Of a stretch of 64,000 nucleotides of DNA, positions 17,857 through 28,949 are shown one piece after another. Position numbers and translations under genes: made by a program. Each line of letters opens with the position of its first letter. The first letter of the stretch is position 1. Source of the stretch: Anoxybacteroides rupiense (GTDB lineage: Bacteria > Bacillota > Bacilli > Bacillales > Anoxybacillaceae); assembly GCF_014196195.1 (NCBI RefSeq), contig NZ_JACIDF010000001.1:186001-250000 (forward strand), written 5' to 3'. The notes below the pieces were generated by a model. It saw nothing but the letters and a program-made list of their open reading frames with translations. It was not told the origin of the DNA and did no database searches.

Positions 17857-19971
17857 TTAACGGTCACTAACACTCTCTAGCAAAGCATCGCCCGCTTGAC
17901 TTACTCGGACATAGGCGTAACGAGCTCGCTGCTGCAGTTCTATTCCTGTTTTTTCTGGAACAAAAAAGGATTCAATTCCATAAATGATCGTATCTCCTTG
18001 CCACTTCCCATTGATGATGACTTCGCCCTTTTTCCGGATATACGACAAATCCTTTTTCCCGTTCATAACATATACGCGTGCAAAGCGGTAAACTCCTGCC
18101 TCATCTTTTTGCAAAATGAGTTGAACCTTTCCGTTCCCGCTCATTCCTTGAATCTGCGAAATTTCATAGCGCAGGCGAACATAATCACCCTGGAGTAAAG
18201 AGCGCGGATCCATCGGCATGAGCTCCAGCTTTACCACTTCTCCATTTCGCAAAAGCCTTTCTTTATCAAATACGGTATAGCCGATAAAAACGATTTGCAG
18301 CGCGATGATCATAAGCAAAGGAATCCATTTGCTGCGAACCCAACTTACTTGTTCGTTTGGCAGAAGATGTTTCTTTTTTTCTAAAAATATTGTACCTGCC
18401 AGCACGAGAATTCCAAAAATCAACAGACTTATGGCTTTGTCGAGAAGGCTCCATGCAAATTCGTAATATTTTAAAACAAGAAATAGCCACAAATAAAACC
18501 AAGCAATCCCTAATCCAATGGGCTCCTGTTGCTTCGATTGAAAAGCGATCCATCCTGCTGTGATGAATATCAATAAAAGATTCGCCAATACCACCCAAAG
18601 ATCAAGAGCAAAAAAATCCATACTTGTTAATAATAAAAGAGACCCCATGCCTATAAAGAGAGACAAACGCTGAGTATGCTTCCGCTGGTGGGATGCCATA
18701 TATAAAAACGCATTCAACAGGACAACGAATAAAAGAGCAAGGCGCAGCTTGTCGCTCCATTCTTCGACAATGAGCATTCCGAAAGCAGATAATGCTACAT
18801 GAGTAAGGAGCTTAATCCCCGTTTTTTCTGATTTAAAGTATCCAACAAGCAGGACCAGAAAATAGGTTGTGACAATCCAAATGGAAATATCCATGGATGC
18901 AATCACACCAACTCCATAACCGATCGCAAGCAGCGTGCAGCGAACTACATCATTCCAGCTTTGCATAAGCATCCCTGGCAAAACAAACGCTCCGACGGAT
19001 AAAGCAAATAATAGATTTGACGAGAAATGATGGGTCCAAAGCGAAAAAAGGCCCATAATACTTGAAATGGCAATAATGGAAGCAACGGCTGTGACAATAG
19101 CCTGAAACACAGCTAAAAAAGTGGTTCCAGCGTTTTCTTCCATTGCCCAATTTCTTAACCTTTTCAGCAAAAACAGACTTCCATAAACAATCCCCGCCGC
19201 CAACAGCAGACCTGCAAGCAAAACACCTTCTTGAAAATGCCGGGCCACAAATCGGAAATATTGGACAATCAAAAATCCTCCTGCAAATAAACTTGTGATA
19301 AGGACATAGGAGCGATGCTTAACAATCGCGAAAAAATAATAAAGAAACACGAGCAAAAGCAATGAATACACATAAGGCCACCACGTAAAGCTGCCTTCAG
19401 TCAAACCGGATCCGACAATCAAGAACAACCATCCTTGCATGGCCACATACAAAAGATAGGAAACAAAAGAAGAACGGTGGAGAAAAAAAACAGCTCCATT
19501 CACAGCTGCAAACACAAGCAGAAATAAAAAGGATACCCACTGATCTCTTTCAGTCTGATAAGAGGACGGAAAATAATAAAACCAAAAGGTTAGTTGCAGC
19601 AGCACAGCACTTAAGACGCGAAAGGGCTCATAACGAGTGATGAGCGCAAATACAGCACTTGGTATAAACCAAATGAAGAAAAGCCAAAAGCTATCCGCAT
19701 GTGAATTATAAATTTGTCCTATCAGCGCAACAGAAACCCCAAATCCAATGGCTCCTGCCACAAACAGCCATTGGCTCAAAAAATCGTGGCGATTCATGAC
19801 ATAAGCCAACAAAATACTGATGCCATACAATAAACACATAACCCCTATACTTACTACTATCTTTTCCAATCGATCAAATCCTTGCCAATTAGCAGCAAAA
19901 AAATAAATAACAGAAGCCATCATCAGCCCGATTCCCATAAAATACCCGGCCTTTACAAGACGAAGGTTCAT
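17857..19971 (-). CDS. large multispanning membrane protein, DUF2157/DUF4401-like with C-terminal GDYXXLXY domain
   Basis: A 704-residue protein. Residues 1-330 contain about ten hydrophobic segments beginning GYFMGIGLMMASVIYFFAANW, as in DUF2157 proteins, and more segments follow to about residue 540. After another hydrophobic segment (WIPLLMIIALQIVFIGYTVF) the last 150 residues hold the GDYXXLXY signature in RSLLQGDYVRLRYEIS, with a small beta-rich domain. In many bacteria these parts are two adjacent genes; here they are fused. GAGGCGAGACA precedes the ATG. The function of both domains is unknown; an envelope role is only a guess. Confidence 0.8.
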   Translation of the reverse strand: MNLRLVKAGYFMGIGLMMASVIYFFAANWQGFDRLEKIVVSIGVMCLLYGISILLAYVMNRHDFLSQWLFVAGAIGFGVSVALIGQIYNSHADSFWLFFIWFIPSAVFALITRYEPFRVLSAVLLQLTFWFYYFPSSYQTERDQWVSFLFLLVFAAVNGAVFFLHRSSFVSYLLYVAMQGWLFLIVGSGLTEGSFTWWPYVYSLLLLVFLYYFFAIVKHRSYVLITSLFAGGFLIVQYFRFVARHFQEGVLLAGLLLAAGIVYGSLFLLKRLRNWAMEENAGTTFLAVFQAIVTAVASIIAISSIMGLFSLWTHHFSSNLLFALSVGAFVLPGMLMQSWNDVVRCTLLAIGYGVGVIASMDISIWIVTTYFLVLLVGYFKSEKTGIKLLTHVALSAFGMLIVEEWSDKLRLALLFVVLLNAFLYMASHQRKHTQRLSLFIGMGSLLLLTSMDFFALDLWVVLANLLLIFITAGWIAFQSKQQEPIGLGIAWFYLWLFLVLKYYEFAWSLLDKAISLLIFGILVLAGTIFLEKKKHLLPNEQVSWVRSKWIPLLMIIALQIVFIGYTVFDKERLLRNGEVVKLELMPMDPRSLLQGDYVRLRYEISQIQGMSGNGKVQLILQKDEAGVYRFARVYVMNGKKDLSYIRKKGEVIINGKWQGDTIIYGIESFFVPEKTGIELQQRARYAYVRVSQAGDALLESVSDR

Positions 19972-20352
19972 TGTCTCGCCTCTCTTTCTTCATTTATCAT
20001 GGCTACATACCTTTCTTGACTCAGGTGTGTTGATGATCCAATAAAAACCAATTGACATTGTTTGAGGGAAGAGGCAGAAATCTTGTATCTAGCTAGATCA
20101 TTTCATATTTTCAGTAAAATAATGGAGCATCAACACTTGTGTTCTTGATTTTATTATACCATAATGACACATATAAACCTTGTCCATTTATTGGGGTGCG
20201 ACCTTCTTTTCCGCATAACCATACATTCGTTCCAATCATTTACAAGCAATCCTCAATACGTTATAATAAATTAACAGCATTTTAATTTTTTTCCTATCAT
20301 AAACAATTATTAGAACAATGATTCTTCTCTAATCAGTCAAGGGAGTGAAACA
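19972..20352. other. divergent intergenic region
   Basis: 381 bp between the start of the 704-residue membrane protein and the start of the epimerase-like gene, so it must hold both promoters. It is AT-rich, notably 20221-20340. No convincing operator or terminator was found. Confidence 0.35.
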
Positions 20353-21282
20353 ATGAAAACGGCCGTTGTGTTTGGCGCTACTGGGGGAATGGGAAGCGCA
20401 TTAGTCGAAGCCCTTATCAAACGTAAAATATATGTGATAGCGGTAGCCCGTTCAAAACCAACATTATTAGATAAACAGCAAAACTGGGGAAACCTCACAA
20501 GCATCCTGCCCGGCGATGCTATGAATCTCGAGGATGTCGAAGCCGCCGTAGCAAAAGGAGACATGGTCTTTCATGCTATCAATCTTCCCTATCAACATTG
20601 GGATCCTAATCTAGCGATTATTCTTTCAAACATTTTAGAAGCGTGCCGAATCTACAATAAACCGTTTGTTTACGTAGATAATATTTATTCATATGGTTTG
20701 CAATCTCAAAAAACAACCGAAGCGTCTCCTAAAAAACCGCATACAAAAAAAGGCAAACTGCGGTTAAAGCTGTTGGAGCAAATTGAACAATCTAGCATTC
20801 CATACCTAATCGCCCATTTTCCTGATTTTTACGGCCCCAACGCAGGAAACACCCTTCTTCATTTTACATTTCAGCAAATGCTAAAAAGGAAAATGGCTTT
20901 TTATGTTGGCGATCCTTCCATTCAAAGAGAATTTATTTACATTAAAGATGGAGCAGAAGCATTAGTAGAATTATCGCTGCGTCATGATTGTTTTTATCAA
21001 TCATGGAATATACCAGGAGCCGGAACGATTTCCGGAAAAGAAATCGCTGAAATTGCCGGAGGCTATTTAAACGCTAACATCCGCATCAAACCCATCTACA
21101 AATGGATGATTCAACTTGTCGGGATGTTTAATCCCTTTATGAGAGAATATGCAGAAATGATGTATTTAAACGAAAAGCCGGTCATATTAGACGGCGGCAA
21201 ATATGAAAAAACCGTCGGTCCGATTCCGCAAACTCCTTATGCAGTCGGCATTAAAGAAACGTTAAAGCATATGCAATCGTAG
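20353..21282 (+). CDS. NAD(P)-dependent epimerase/dehydratase-like SDR protein
   Basis: A 309-residue extended short-chain dehydrogenase. The N-terminal FGATGGMGSALVEALIKR is the GxxGxxG dinucleotide site. VFHAINLPYQHW, FVYVDNIYSYG and FPDFYGPNAGN correspond to the usual positions around the catalytic region. The canonical YxxxK is not clear here (there is YSYG in its place), so it may be an atypical reductase. GGGAGTG precedes the ATG. It is monocistronic and followed by a palindromic repeat. The substrate cannot be predicted; nucleotide-sugar or quinone reductase-like roles are possible. Confidence 0.78.
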   Translation: MKTAVVFGATGGMGSALVEALIKRKIYVIAVARSKPTLLDKQQNWGNLTSILPGDAMNLEDVEAAVAKGDMVFHAINLPYQHWDPNLAIILSNILEACRIYNKPFVYVDNIYSYGLQSQKTTEASPKKPHTKKGKLRLKLLEQIEQSSIPYLIAHFPDFYGPNAGNTLLHFTFQQMLKRKMAFYVGDPSIQREFIYIKDGAEALVELSLRHDCFYQSWNIPGAGTISGKEIAEIAGGYLNANIRIKPIYKWMIQLVGMFNPFMREYAEMMYLNEKPVILDGGKYEKTVGPIPQTPYAVGIKETLKHMQS

Positions 21283-21306
21283 TTTTCTTCTATAACCAAA
21301 CTCTTT

Positions 21307-21367
21307 ATGAACCTCTCCCGCCTCCCCTTCGTTTCAAAACGGGAGATTTCTCGATAGATAAGTTCAA
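21307..21367 (+). repeat. palindromic repeat, copy B
   Basis: ATGAACCTCTCCCGCCT followed by CCTTCGTTTC, then CGGGAGATTTCTCGATAGAT. TCTCCCG pairs with CGGGAGA. It is a more diverged copy of the family and lies 25 bp past the epimerase-like gene. Confidence 0.75.
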
Positions 21368-21477
21368 GGGAAGATGGGGCGGATGAACTAGAAACGAACA
21401 CCGCCATCTGCTTGTTCGTTCGAACATTATCGTTTTTAGATTGGATTTATAGACTTGTGATTTAGGCACTCGACTAT

Positions 21478-21517
21478 AAAAAACGGAAGGGACCTTGAAG
21501 ATCTCTTCCGCTTTTTT
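21478..21517 (-). terminator. terminator of the gltA-gltD operon
   Basis: Read on the minus strand, GCGGAAGAGATC pairs imperfectly with a downstream GGTCCCTTCCG arm and is followed by TTTTTT. It lies about 20 bp past the gltD stop. The opposite strand also ends in a T-tract, so it could serve both directions. Confidence 0.75.
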
Positions 21518-21533
21518 AACATCATCTATACAA

Positions 21534-23015
21534 TTACGGTAAATAGGTCACTCCCATTAAGAAACGGTCCACTTCTCTTGCTGCTTCCCGACCTTCATGA
21601 ATGGCCCATACGACTAAGCTTTGACCGCGTCTCGCATCACCTGCAGCAAACACTCCCTCTACATTGGTTGTATATTGACCATAAGGAGCCTTCACTTTTT
21701 GATTGACGGTTTCGACGCCAAATTGCTGTAAAAGAGGCTGTTCAGTGCCTTCAAAGCCAATAGCAATAAACACTAAATCACACGGCCACACTTGTTCAGT
21801 CCCAGGAATTTCTTTAAATACCGCTCTTCCGCTTTCATCTGTGATTTTTTCCATTTGAATCGTATGCAGCTCTTTGACTTTGCCCTGTTCATCCCCAACA
21901 ATTTTTTTCGTTTGAATGCAGTACTGCCGAGGATCTGCACCAAATTTCACTTTTGCTTCTTCATAGGCGTAGTCTAATGTAAACACAAGAGGAAACTGCG
22001 GCCAAGGATTATTTTCAGCGCGCTGTTGCGGTAAGGCCGGATGCTTGCCAAACTGAACGACGCTTTTACATTTCTGTCTTAGCGCCGTAGCCACACAGTC
22101 CGCCCCCGTATCTCCGCCGCCAATGACAATCACATGCTTATCGCGCGCATCAATCAAACCGTCATCGGTAAAGTTGGAATCAAGCAGGCTTTTGGTCGTT
22201 AATGTTAGATAGTCCATAGCAAAATGGATGCCTTCAAGCTCTCGGCCTTCAATGACCAGATCGCGTTGCTTTTGAGCGCCTGTACATAAAACGACCGCAT
22301 CGTATTGTGAACGCAGTTCATCAGCTGTGATGTCTCTTCCTATCTCCGTATTCGTGATAAATGAAATTCCCTCTTCTTCTAAAAGGCGGACTCTTCGTTC
22401 CACGACTTCTTTTTCAAGCTTCATGTTTGGAATGCCATACATCAATAAACCACCGATGCGATCTGCTCGCTCATAAACCGTAACGGAATGCCCGGCTTGG
22501 TTTAACTGATCGGCGCAGGCTAGACCCGCCGGCCCCGATCCGACAATCGCCACCTTTTTCCCTGTCCGTTTTTTCGGAATCCTTGGCTGAATCCATCCTT
22601 CGGCAAACCCTTTATCAATAATAGCGCGTTCAATGCCTTTAATTGCCACAGCTGGATCTGAAATCGCCACCGTACAGGACCCTTCACACGGCGCAGGACA
22701 TACCCTTCCTGTAAACTCTGGGAAATTATTTGTTTTTAAAAGGCGGTCTAATGCCTCCTTCCATCGGCCGCGGTAAACAAGATCATTCCATTCCGGAATC
22801 AAGTTATGAATCGGACATCCAGAGGTTAATCCGTTCCATTCCATGCCCATATGGCAGAAAGGGGTCCCGCAATCCATACAGCGGGCACCTTGTCTTGCCA
22901 ACGTTTCATCAGAAAACGGAAATGTATATTCCTTCCAATCATCTAAGCGGGAAAGTGGCTGACGCTTCACTTCTTCTTCGCGCGCATACTCCATAAAGCC
23001 TGTTGCTTTGCCCAT
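21534..23015 (-). CDS. gltD: glutamate synthase small subunit
   Basis: NADPH-dependent Fe-S flavoprotein subunit of GOGAT, supplying electrons to GltA for glutamine plus 2-oxoglutarate to two glutamate. The N-terminal cysteine region (CMDCGTPFCHMG, GCPIHNLIPEWNDL, GRVCPAPCEGSCTV) holds the Fe-S ligands. VAIVGSGPAGLACADQLN binds FAD and VIVIGGGDTGADCVATA binds NADPH. The ATG at 23015 gives 493 residues, the B. subtilis length, and sits 10 nt from AGGAGG; another ATG two codons upstream is too close to that site. It follows gltA by about 40 bp. Confidence 0.97.
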   Translation of the reverse strand: MGKATGFMEYAREEEVKRQPLSRLDDWKEYTFPFSDETLARQGARCMDCGTPFCHMGMEWNGLTSGCPIHNLIPEWNDLVYRGRWKEALDRLLKTNNFPEFTGRVCPAPCEGSCTVAISDPAVAIKGIERAIIDKGFAEGWIQPRIPKKRTGKKVAIVGSGPAGLACADQLNQAGHSVTVYERADRIGGLLMYGIPNMKLEKEVVERRVRLLEEEGISFITNTEIGRDITADELRSQYDAVVLCTGAQKQRDLVIEGRELEGIHFAMDYLTLTTKSLLDSNFTDDGLIDARDKHVIVIGGGDTGADCVATALRQKCKSVVQFGKHPALPQQRAENNPWPQFPLVFTLDYAYEEAKVKFGADPRQYCIQTKKIVGDEQGKVKELHTIQMEKITDESGRAVFKEIPGTEQVWPCDLVFIAIGFEGTEQPLLQQFGVETVNQKVKAPYGQYTTNVEGVFAAGDARRGQSLVVWAIHEGREAAREVDRFLMGVTYLP

Positions 23016-23055
23016 TGTCATTCCCCCTCCTTTTCCGCTGTGCAGAGGCTATCGC

Positions 23056-26000
23056 CTATTTTGCGATCGCCTCTAAATTTGCATGCTGAATGTCAATCGA
23101 CTTTTTTTGCTTTGCCACCACTTCGAATGCCGTCAAAAGCGCTTTTTCCTTCGAGAGACCTGAACGTTCCATTTCTTCGATTGTTTCTATCATTAATTTG
23201 TAGTTTTTCGGGATGACTTTGATAAATTTCGCGACAAATTCCTCCCAATGAGCCAATACATGAGCGGCTCTTGGACTGCCGGTATATTGATAATGCTTCG
23301 TCATCATTTCTCGTACCCGCTTGATTTCTTCTTCATTTTCCAGCTTCTCAAACAATACCATTTCCTTGTTCGCTGTACGCATAAATTGTTCCGCGTAATC
23401 GGCCAATACATAGGCGATACCGCCAGACATTCCCGCCGCAAAATTTTTACCGACGGCCCCCAGTATGACAACACGCCCTCCTGTCATATATTCACAGCCA
23501 TGATCGCCGATTCCTTCGACAACCGCATTCACGCCGCTATTTCTTACGCAGAATCGCTCTCCTGCCCGTCCGCGAATATAGGCTTCGCCGCTAGTGGCCC
23601 CATAAAACGCGACATTCCCGACTATAACGTTATCACCCGAAGAGAAAGCGGCTTCCTCTGGCGGAAGAACAATCACTTTTCCTCCAGAAAGCCCTTTTCC
23701 AATATAGTCATTGGCGTCACCGGTCAAGGTCATTGTCATTCCTGTTGGCACAAATGCCGCAAAGCTTTGACCAGCAGATCCATAAAAATGGAAGCGTATA
23801 GTATCTTCAGGAAGCCCTTCTTCGCCATAGCGCTTCGATATTTCGCTGCCGACAATCGCTCCAACTGTGCGATGGATATTTCGGATAGAAAGATGCTTCT
23901 CTGCTGGCTCCCCATTCTCTAGCGCTGAAGCAGCAACCGGCAACAGCTCATGACAATCAAGCGACTCTTCGATTTTATGGTATTGCGGTCGCGCAAAAGT
24001 ACGCGGTCCATCCACTTGATAGAGCAATCGAGATAGATCAAGATGCTTGGCTTTCCAATGCTGCTTCATACGATCGCTCACTTTTAATACATCGACGCGT
24101 CCAACCATTTCATCGATGGTCCGAAAACCGAGCTCTGCCATCATTTCTCTTACTTCTTGAGCGATGAAATACATAAAATTCACAACATGCTCTGGTTTTC
24201 CCATAAATTTTTCGCGCAGCTCCGGATTTTGCGTAGCCACCCCAACCGGACATGTATCTAAATGACAGACTCTCATCATGATACAGCCGAGAACCACCAG
24301 CGGCGCTGTAGCAAATCCAAATTCTTCAGCACCGAAAAGAGCAGCCATCACCACATCGCGACCTGTCATCAGCTTGCCGTCTGTTTCCAAAACAACGCGG
24401 TCGCGCAGACCATTTAACATGAGCGTTTGATGCGTTTCAGCAAGCCCCAGCTCCCACGGAAGGCCTGCATGCTTAATACTTGTTTTCGGCGACGCTCCTG
24501 TACCGCCATCATAGCCGCTAATAACAATGACATCGGCCGCCCCTTTAGCCACACCTGCCGCAATCGTTCCCACTCCAGCCTTCGAAACAAGTTTGACGCT
24601 AATACGCGCTTTTCGATTCGCGTTTTTTAAGTCATAAATAAGCTGAGCTAAGTCTTCGATTGAATAAATATCATGATGTGGAGGTGGAGAGATTAGCTCA
24701 ACTCCCGGCGTAGAACCGCGAACCTTGCCGATCCAAGGATACACTTTGTTTCCTGGCAGTTGTCCTCCTTCGCCAGGCTTTGCTCCTTGTGCCATTTTGA
24801 TTTGCAGCTCATCCGCATGAACCAAATAATGGCTTTTCACCCCAAAACGGCCTGAAGCGATTTGTTTAATGGCGCTTTTACGAAGATCGCCATTTTCATC
24901 AAGAACGTATCGGCTTGGGTCCTCTCCGCCTTCGCCGCTATTGCTTTTCCCGCCAATGCGGTTCATCGCGATCGCCAGCGCTTCATGAGCTTCCTGGCTC
25001 AATGAGCCATAGGACATCGCTCCTGTTTTAAAGCGGCGCACGATCGACTCTACCGGCTCTACTTCTTCGATTGGAACCGGTTTTCTCGTTTTATCAAATT
25101 CGAACAAATTTCGCAAAAATGTCATGCGTTCTTCATTTGCCATTTTGCTATATTCCTTAAAGAGCTGATAGTCGTTTTTTCGGCAAGCCCATTGAAGCGT
25201 ATGAATCGTCTTTGGATTAAACGCATGATGCTCACCGTTTCTTCGCCACTGGAACTCGCTGCCCGAATCCAGTGTCGCTTCCCGTTCCGTTGACTGGAAT
25301 GCTCGCTCATGGCGCAATTTCGTTTCTAATGCAATCTCATTTAGCCCGATTCCACCGATTTGTGAGGCGGTTCCAGTAAAATACTGATTTATCACTTCTT
25401 CGCCGATGCCGACCGCTTCAAAAATTTGTGCTCCCCGATAACTTTGCACAGTCGAAATCCCCATTTTCGACATAACCTTGACCACACCATCTGTCGCTGC
25501 TTTTTTATATTTGCTCACCGCATCCTTGTAAGAATAAGCAAGCACTTCTTTTTGGATCGCGTCGCGAATCGTTTCTAAAGCCAAATAAGGATTCACTGCA
25601 TCAGCCCCATATCCGATCAAGGCCGCAAAATGATGAACCTCTCGCGCTTCCCCGCATTCGATGATAATGCTTGCATTCGTGCGCGTTCCTTTGCGAATTA
25701 AATGCTGATGAAGTGCACTCACCGCCAAAAGCGGCGGAATAGCGATATGCTGCTCATCCATGCCGCGATCAGAGAGAATAAGAAGCGTTTTTCCTTCTCT
25801 TATGGCAGCATCCGCCGCTTCACAAAGCTGATCGAGTGCCTGTTTTAAATGATCTGTGAATAATGACGGCAGCACAGCACAGCGAAACTCTGGGTACGGA
25901 TTCGCTTTAAGCGCAGCAAGCTCTTCATTCAAAAGAATCGGAGAGTCTAAGCGGATGCGGCGGGCCGCTGATGCATCCGGATGAAGAATATTTCCTTCTT

Positions 26001-27618
26001 TTCCGAGGAGTGTCATCGTGGAGGTGACGATGTATTCACGAAGCGAATCGATCGGCGGATTCGTCACTTGCGCAAACAACTGCTTAAAGTAGTTAAACAA
26101 GCTTTGCGGCTGATCTGATAACACCGCAAGCGGCGTGTCATTCCCCATAGCTCCGACAGGATCCTTCCCATCTTTGATCATTGTGAAAATCGTCTTTTCC
26201 ACATCTTCGTGTGTATAGCCAAACGCCTTCTGCTTGACAACCAGCTCCTCCACCTGCTCCATTTGCTCTGGAATTGGCAAGTCTTCCAACGATATCAACT
26301 GTTCTTGAAGCCATTGCCGATACGGCTGCTCTTTGGCAATTTCTGCTTTGACCTCCTCATCGGAAATAATTCTTCCCTCTTCCAAATCGATTAACAGCAT
26401 TTTTCCTGGGCTCAGACGATCTTTATACAAAATGTTTTCCGGTTCTAATTCAATCACTCCTACTTCTGACGAAAGAACGATGTAATCATCTTTTGTGACA
26501 TAATAACGGGCTGGTCTCAACCCATTGCGATCTAAAATCGCCCCGATCTGTTTCCCGTCTGTAAACACAATGGCGGTAGGTCCATCCCACGGCTCCATTA
26601 AACAGCTATAATATTCATAAAATGCTTTTTTCTCGTCATCCATCTCATGATCCCAAAACCACGGCTCTGGAATCAGCATCATCGCCGCATGTGCCGGCTT
26701 TTTGCCCGCTAGAACAAAAAATTCAAATGCGTTATCTAAAATGGATGAGTCGCTGCCATTCATATCTAAAATCGGAGTGATTTTCGCTAAATCATCGCCA
26801 AAAAGCTCGGAGACAAATTGTTTTTCTCGCGCTGCCATCCAATTGATATTCCCGCGCAACGTGTTAATCTCACCATTATGAATCAAATAACGGTTTGGAT
26901 GGGCTCTTTCCCAGCTTGGGAACGTATTGGTGCTGAAGCGAGAATGCACAAGGGCAAAGGCCGATTGAAACCGTTCGTCTTGAAGATCAACATAGAACTC
27001 ATCAAGCTGATCCGGAGTTAACAAGCCTTTATAAACAATGGTGCGGCTCGATAAGCTAGCAAAATAAAATTCGCTGTCAGAAATCAGCTTTTCCGCTTGC
27101 TTGCGTATGATATACAGCTTTCTTTCAAAAGCAAGCTGATCGACAAGATCACGGCTCGCTTCAATAAATACTTGGCGGATGTACGGCTTTGTCTGCTCAG
27201 CCTGTTTTCCGAGTTTTCTGATATCCACAGGTACCGTCCGCCATCCTAATAATGTTTGTCCTTCATTTTGAATGATCTCATTAATTTTATGTTCATAATC
27301 GATCCGCTCCTGCTCGTTTTCCGGCAAAAATACCATCCCAACACCATATCTCCCTTTTTCAGGAAGGTGCATTTTCCCACAAACCTGTCGAAAATAATCG
27401 TGCGGAATTTGTACCATAATGCCGGCGCCGTCTCCTGTTTCTGGATCGCTTCCTTGCCCGCCGCGATGCTCAAGCTGGCGCAGCATATGAAGTCCTTTTT
27501 TTACAATATCATGGGATGGCTTTCCTTTAAGATGGGCATATAAGCCGATGCCACATGCGTCATGTTCAAATTCAGGACGGTAGAGACCTTGTGCTTGCGG
27601 TAATCCGTAATGTTTCAT
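23056..27618 (-). CDS. gltA: glutamate synthase large subunit
   Basis: A 1520-residue GOGAT catalytic subunit. The first 21 residues are a propeptide ending before Cys22 ([15 protein letters not shown]), which becomes the N-terminal nucleophile of the glutaminase domain. The central region and the FMN-binding synthase domain follow ([40 protein letters not shown]). [19 protein letters not shown] carries the 3Fe-4S ligands. The C-terminal GXGXG domain has repeated Gly motifs ([31 protein letters not shown]). It heads gltA-gltD, is divergent from gltC, and is expected to be activated by GltC. Confidence 0.98.
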   Translation of the reverse strand: MKHYGLPQAQGLYRPEFEHDACGIGLYAHLKGKPSHDIVKKGLHMLRQLEHRGGQGSDPETGDGAGIMVQIPHDYFRQVCGKMHLPEKGRYGVGMVFLPENEQERIDYEHKINEIIQNEGQTLLGWRTVPVDIRKLGKQAEQTKPYIRQVFIEASRDLVDQLAFERKLYIIRKQAEKLISDSEFYFASLSSRTIVYKGLLTPDQLDEFYVDLQDERFQSAFALVHSRFSTNTFPSWERAHPNRYLIHNGEINTLRGNINWMAAREKQFVSELFGDDLAKITPILDMNGSDSSILDNAFEFFVLAGKKPAHAAMMLIPEPWFWDHEMDDEKKAFYEYYSCLMEPWDGPTAIVFTDGKQIGAILDRNGLRPARYYVTKDDYIVLSSEVGVIELEPENILYKDRLSPGKMLLIDLEEGRIISDEEVKAEIAKEQPYRQWLQEQLISLEDLPIPEQMEQVEELVVKQKAFGYTHEDVEKTIFTMIKDGKDPVGAMGNDTPLAVLSDQPQSLFNYFKQLFAQVTNPPIDSLREYIVTSTMTLLGKEGNILHPDASAARRIRLDSPILLNEELAALKANPYPEFRCAVLPSLFTDHLKQALDQLCEAADAAIREGKTLLILSDRGMDEQHIAIPPLLAVSALHQHLIRKGTRTNASIIIECGEAREVHHFAALIGYGADAVNPYLALETIRDAIQKEVLAYSYKDAVSKYKKAATDGVVKVMSKMGISTVQSYRGAQIFEAVGIGEEVINQYFTGTASQIGGIGLNEIALETKLRHERAFQSTEREATLDSGSEFQWRRNGEHHAFNPKTIHTLQWACRKNDYQLFKEYSKMANEERMTFLRNLFEFDKTRKPVPIEEVEPVESIVRRFKTGAMSYGSLSQEAHEALAIAMNRIGGKSNSGEGGEDPSRYVLDENGDLRKSAIKQIASGRFGVKSHYLVHADELQIKMAQGAKPGEGGQLPGNKVYPWIGKVRGSTPGVELISPPPHHDIYSIEDLAQLIYDLKNANRKARISVKLVSKAGVGTIAAGVAKGAADVIVISGYDGGTGASPKTSIKHAGLPWELGLAETHQTLMLNGLRDRVVLETDGKLMTGRDVVMAALFGAEEFGFATAPLVVLGCIMMRVCHLDTCPVGVATQNPELREKFMGKPEHVVNFMYFIAQEVREMMAELGFRTIDEMVGRVDVLKVSDRMKQHWKAKHLDLSRLLYQVDGPRTFARPQYHKIEESLDCHELLPVAASALENGEPAEKHLSIRNIHRTVGAIVGSEISKRYGEEGLPEDTIRFHFYGSAGQSFAAFVPTGMTMTLTGDANDYIGKGLSGGKVIVLPPEEAAFSSGDNVIVGNVAFYGATSGEAYIRGRAGERFCVRNSGVNAVVEGIGDHGCEYMTGGRVVILGAVGKNFAAGMSGGIAYVLADYAEQFMRTANKEMVLFEKLENEEEIKRVREMMTKHYQYTGSPRAAHVLAHWEEFVAKFIKVIPKNYKLMIETIEEMERSGLSKEKALLTAFEVVAKQKKSIDIQHANLEAIAK

Positions 27619-27713
27619 TTGTCTTCTCCCCCATTCCTTTTACCGATAAAGTCTGTTATTGTAATTTTAGTTTCCAAAAATGATATAAACAATATATAAT
27701 TCAGATTAAATCA

Positions 27714-27728
27714 ATCTCATTTTGAGAT
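27714..27728. promoter_or_regulatory. GltC binding box
   Basis: ATCTCATTTTGAGAT, a 6-3-6 dyad in the 132-bp gltA-gltC divergent region, matches the Box I sequence recalled for B. subtilis GltC. It lies 23 bp upstream of gltC, where GltC would repress its own gene and activate gltAB when 2-oxoglutarate is high. Confidence 0.85.
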
Positions 27729-27750
27729 AAATGAGAAGGAGAGAACAAAA

Positions 27751-28653
27751 ATGGAGCTAAGGCAGCTAAAATACTTTGTTGAAGTCGCCAAGCGCGAACA
27801 CGTATCAGAAACCGCTGAAGTGCTTCATGTCGCCCAATCCGCCATCAGCCGCCAAATCGCTAATTTAGAGGCTGAGCTCGGCGTCCAACTGTTTGAACGG
27901 GACGGGAGAAATGTGAGGCTTACTCCGGTTGGCCGTTACTTTCTTCCGCATGCCGAAACGGTGCTGCGAGCAGTCGACCATGCCAAGCAGCAAATCGATG
28001 AATATTTAGATCCAGAGCAAGGAACAATTAAAATTGGCTTCCCTTCTAGCTTGGCAAGTCACACCATGCCAATGGTGATCTCCGCCTTCAAAGAGCGGCA
28101 TCCAAACGTAAAATTTCATTTGCGTCAAGGATCTTATCGATTTTTAATTGAAGCCGTGAAAAAAAGAGAGATCGATCTTGCCTTCCTCGGACCTGTCCCG
28201 ACCGAGGAAAAAGGAATCAAAAAAGAGATTCTATTTATTGAATCTTTTGCCGTGCTGCTGCCGCAAAATCACCGGTTTGCCAAAAAAGAAAGCCTGCTGC
28301 TGAATGAACTGCGCCACGAGCCGTTTGTTACTTTTCCAGCCGGTTACATTTTGCATAAAATTGTGCTTGATGCTTGTAAGCAGGCTGGATTTTCGCCAAT
28401 CATCTCATCTGAGGGAGAAGATTTAGATGCCATTAAAGGGCTTGTGTCTGCCGGCATTGGCGTCACCCTGCTTCCTGAGAATACATTTTATGATACAATG
28501 CCGCGCTTTACCGTGAAAATTCCGATTTCCATGCCTGACGTCAAACGAAATGTCGGCATTATTCTTTCTGATTATCACGAGCCGGCGCCATCTGTGAAAG
28601 TATTTTATGAGTTTGTGAAGCAATTTTTCTCCGTTTTAGAGCGATATAAATAA
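27751..28653 (+). CDS. gltC: LysR-type regulator of glutamate synthase genes
   Basis: A 300-residue LysR protein. The N-terminal helix-turn-helix is typical (MELRQLKYFVEVAKREHVS, SETAEVLHVAQSAISRQIANLE, LFERDGRNVRLTPVG), followed by the two-lobed effector domain from residue 90. The divergent position next to gltA and the GltC box make the assignment secure. GAGAAGGAGAG precedes the ATG. B. subtilis GltC activates gltAB with 2-oxoglutarate and is blocked by RocG glutamate dehydrogenase; the same logic is assumed here. Confidence 0.95.
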   Translation: MELRQLKYFVEVAKREHVSETAEVLHVAQSAISRQIANLEAELGVQLFERDGRNVRLTPVGRYFLPHAETVLRAVDHAKQQIDEYLDPEQGTIKIGFPSSLASHTMPMVISAFKERHPNVKFHLRQGSYRFLIEAVKKREIDLAFLGPVPTEEKGIKKEILFIESFAVLLPQNHRFAKKESLLLNELRHEPFVTFPAGYILHKIVLDACKQAGFSPIISSEGEDLDAIKGLVSAGIGVTLLPENTFYDTMPRFTVKIPISMPDVKRNVGIILSDYHEPAPSVKVFYEFVKQFFSVLERYK

Positions 28654-28703
28654 TGATAGAAAATTACAAAAAATGCTATAATAAACATAAGGAGGTGTTG
28701 AGA

Positions 28704-28859
28704 ATGGAACTTTTTGTCGGAGCAGTTCTTTTGTTGTCTGGAGCGGTTGTCATCATGAACTTTTTAGGAAGCTCTCCTAGCCTAAAAAAACGTGATGAAC
28801 ACAATCAAAGCAAACCAATGGATGATTCGATCTATCCATCCCATCCATCAGGCCTGTAA
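28704..28859 (+). CDS. small single-pass membrane protein, unknown
   Basis: A 51-residue protein with an N-terminal hydrophobic segment (LFVGAVLLLSGAVVIMNFLG) and a polar tail ending in SIYPSHPSGL. ATAAGGAGGTGTTGAGA gives a perfect AGGAGGTG site before ATG 28704, and a strong terminator follows, so it is very probably expressed. It lies 50 bp after gltC in the same direction. No family was recognised. Confidence 0.72.
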   Translation: MELFVGAVLLLSGAVVIMNFLGSSPSLKKRDEHNQSKPMDDSIYPSHPSGL

Positions 28860-28911
28860 ACGAACCTAACCACACCTATAAGAAGACCCATTCCAAAGCA
28901 GAATCCCCATT

Positions 28912-28949
28912 TTTTCAACGGTCGGAAGAAAGCCTCCGACCGTTGAAAA
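28912..28949. terminator. intrinsic terminator after the small membrane protein
   Basis: Perfect 15-bp stem TTTTCAACGGTCGGA/TCCGACCGTTGAAAA with an 8-nt loop. It ends the gltC-small gene transcript. The A/T runs at both ends would also allow action on the minus strand. The rest of 28950-29530 holds no gene that can be recognised. Confidence 0.82.

Noticed and set aside
23248-23922. 224-codon plus-strand frame inside gltA
   Set aside because: Mirror frame of a well-supported gene; no RBS or family similarity.
27619-27713. Possible TnrA site in the gltA upstream region
   Set aside because: Only a loose match to the TGTNAN7TNACA pattern; not strong enough to claim.
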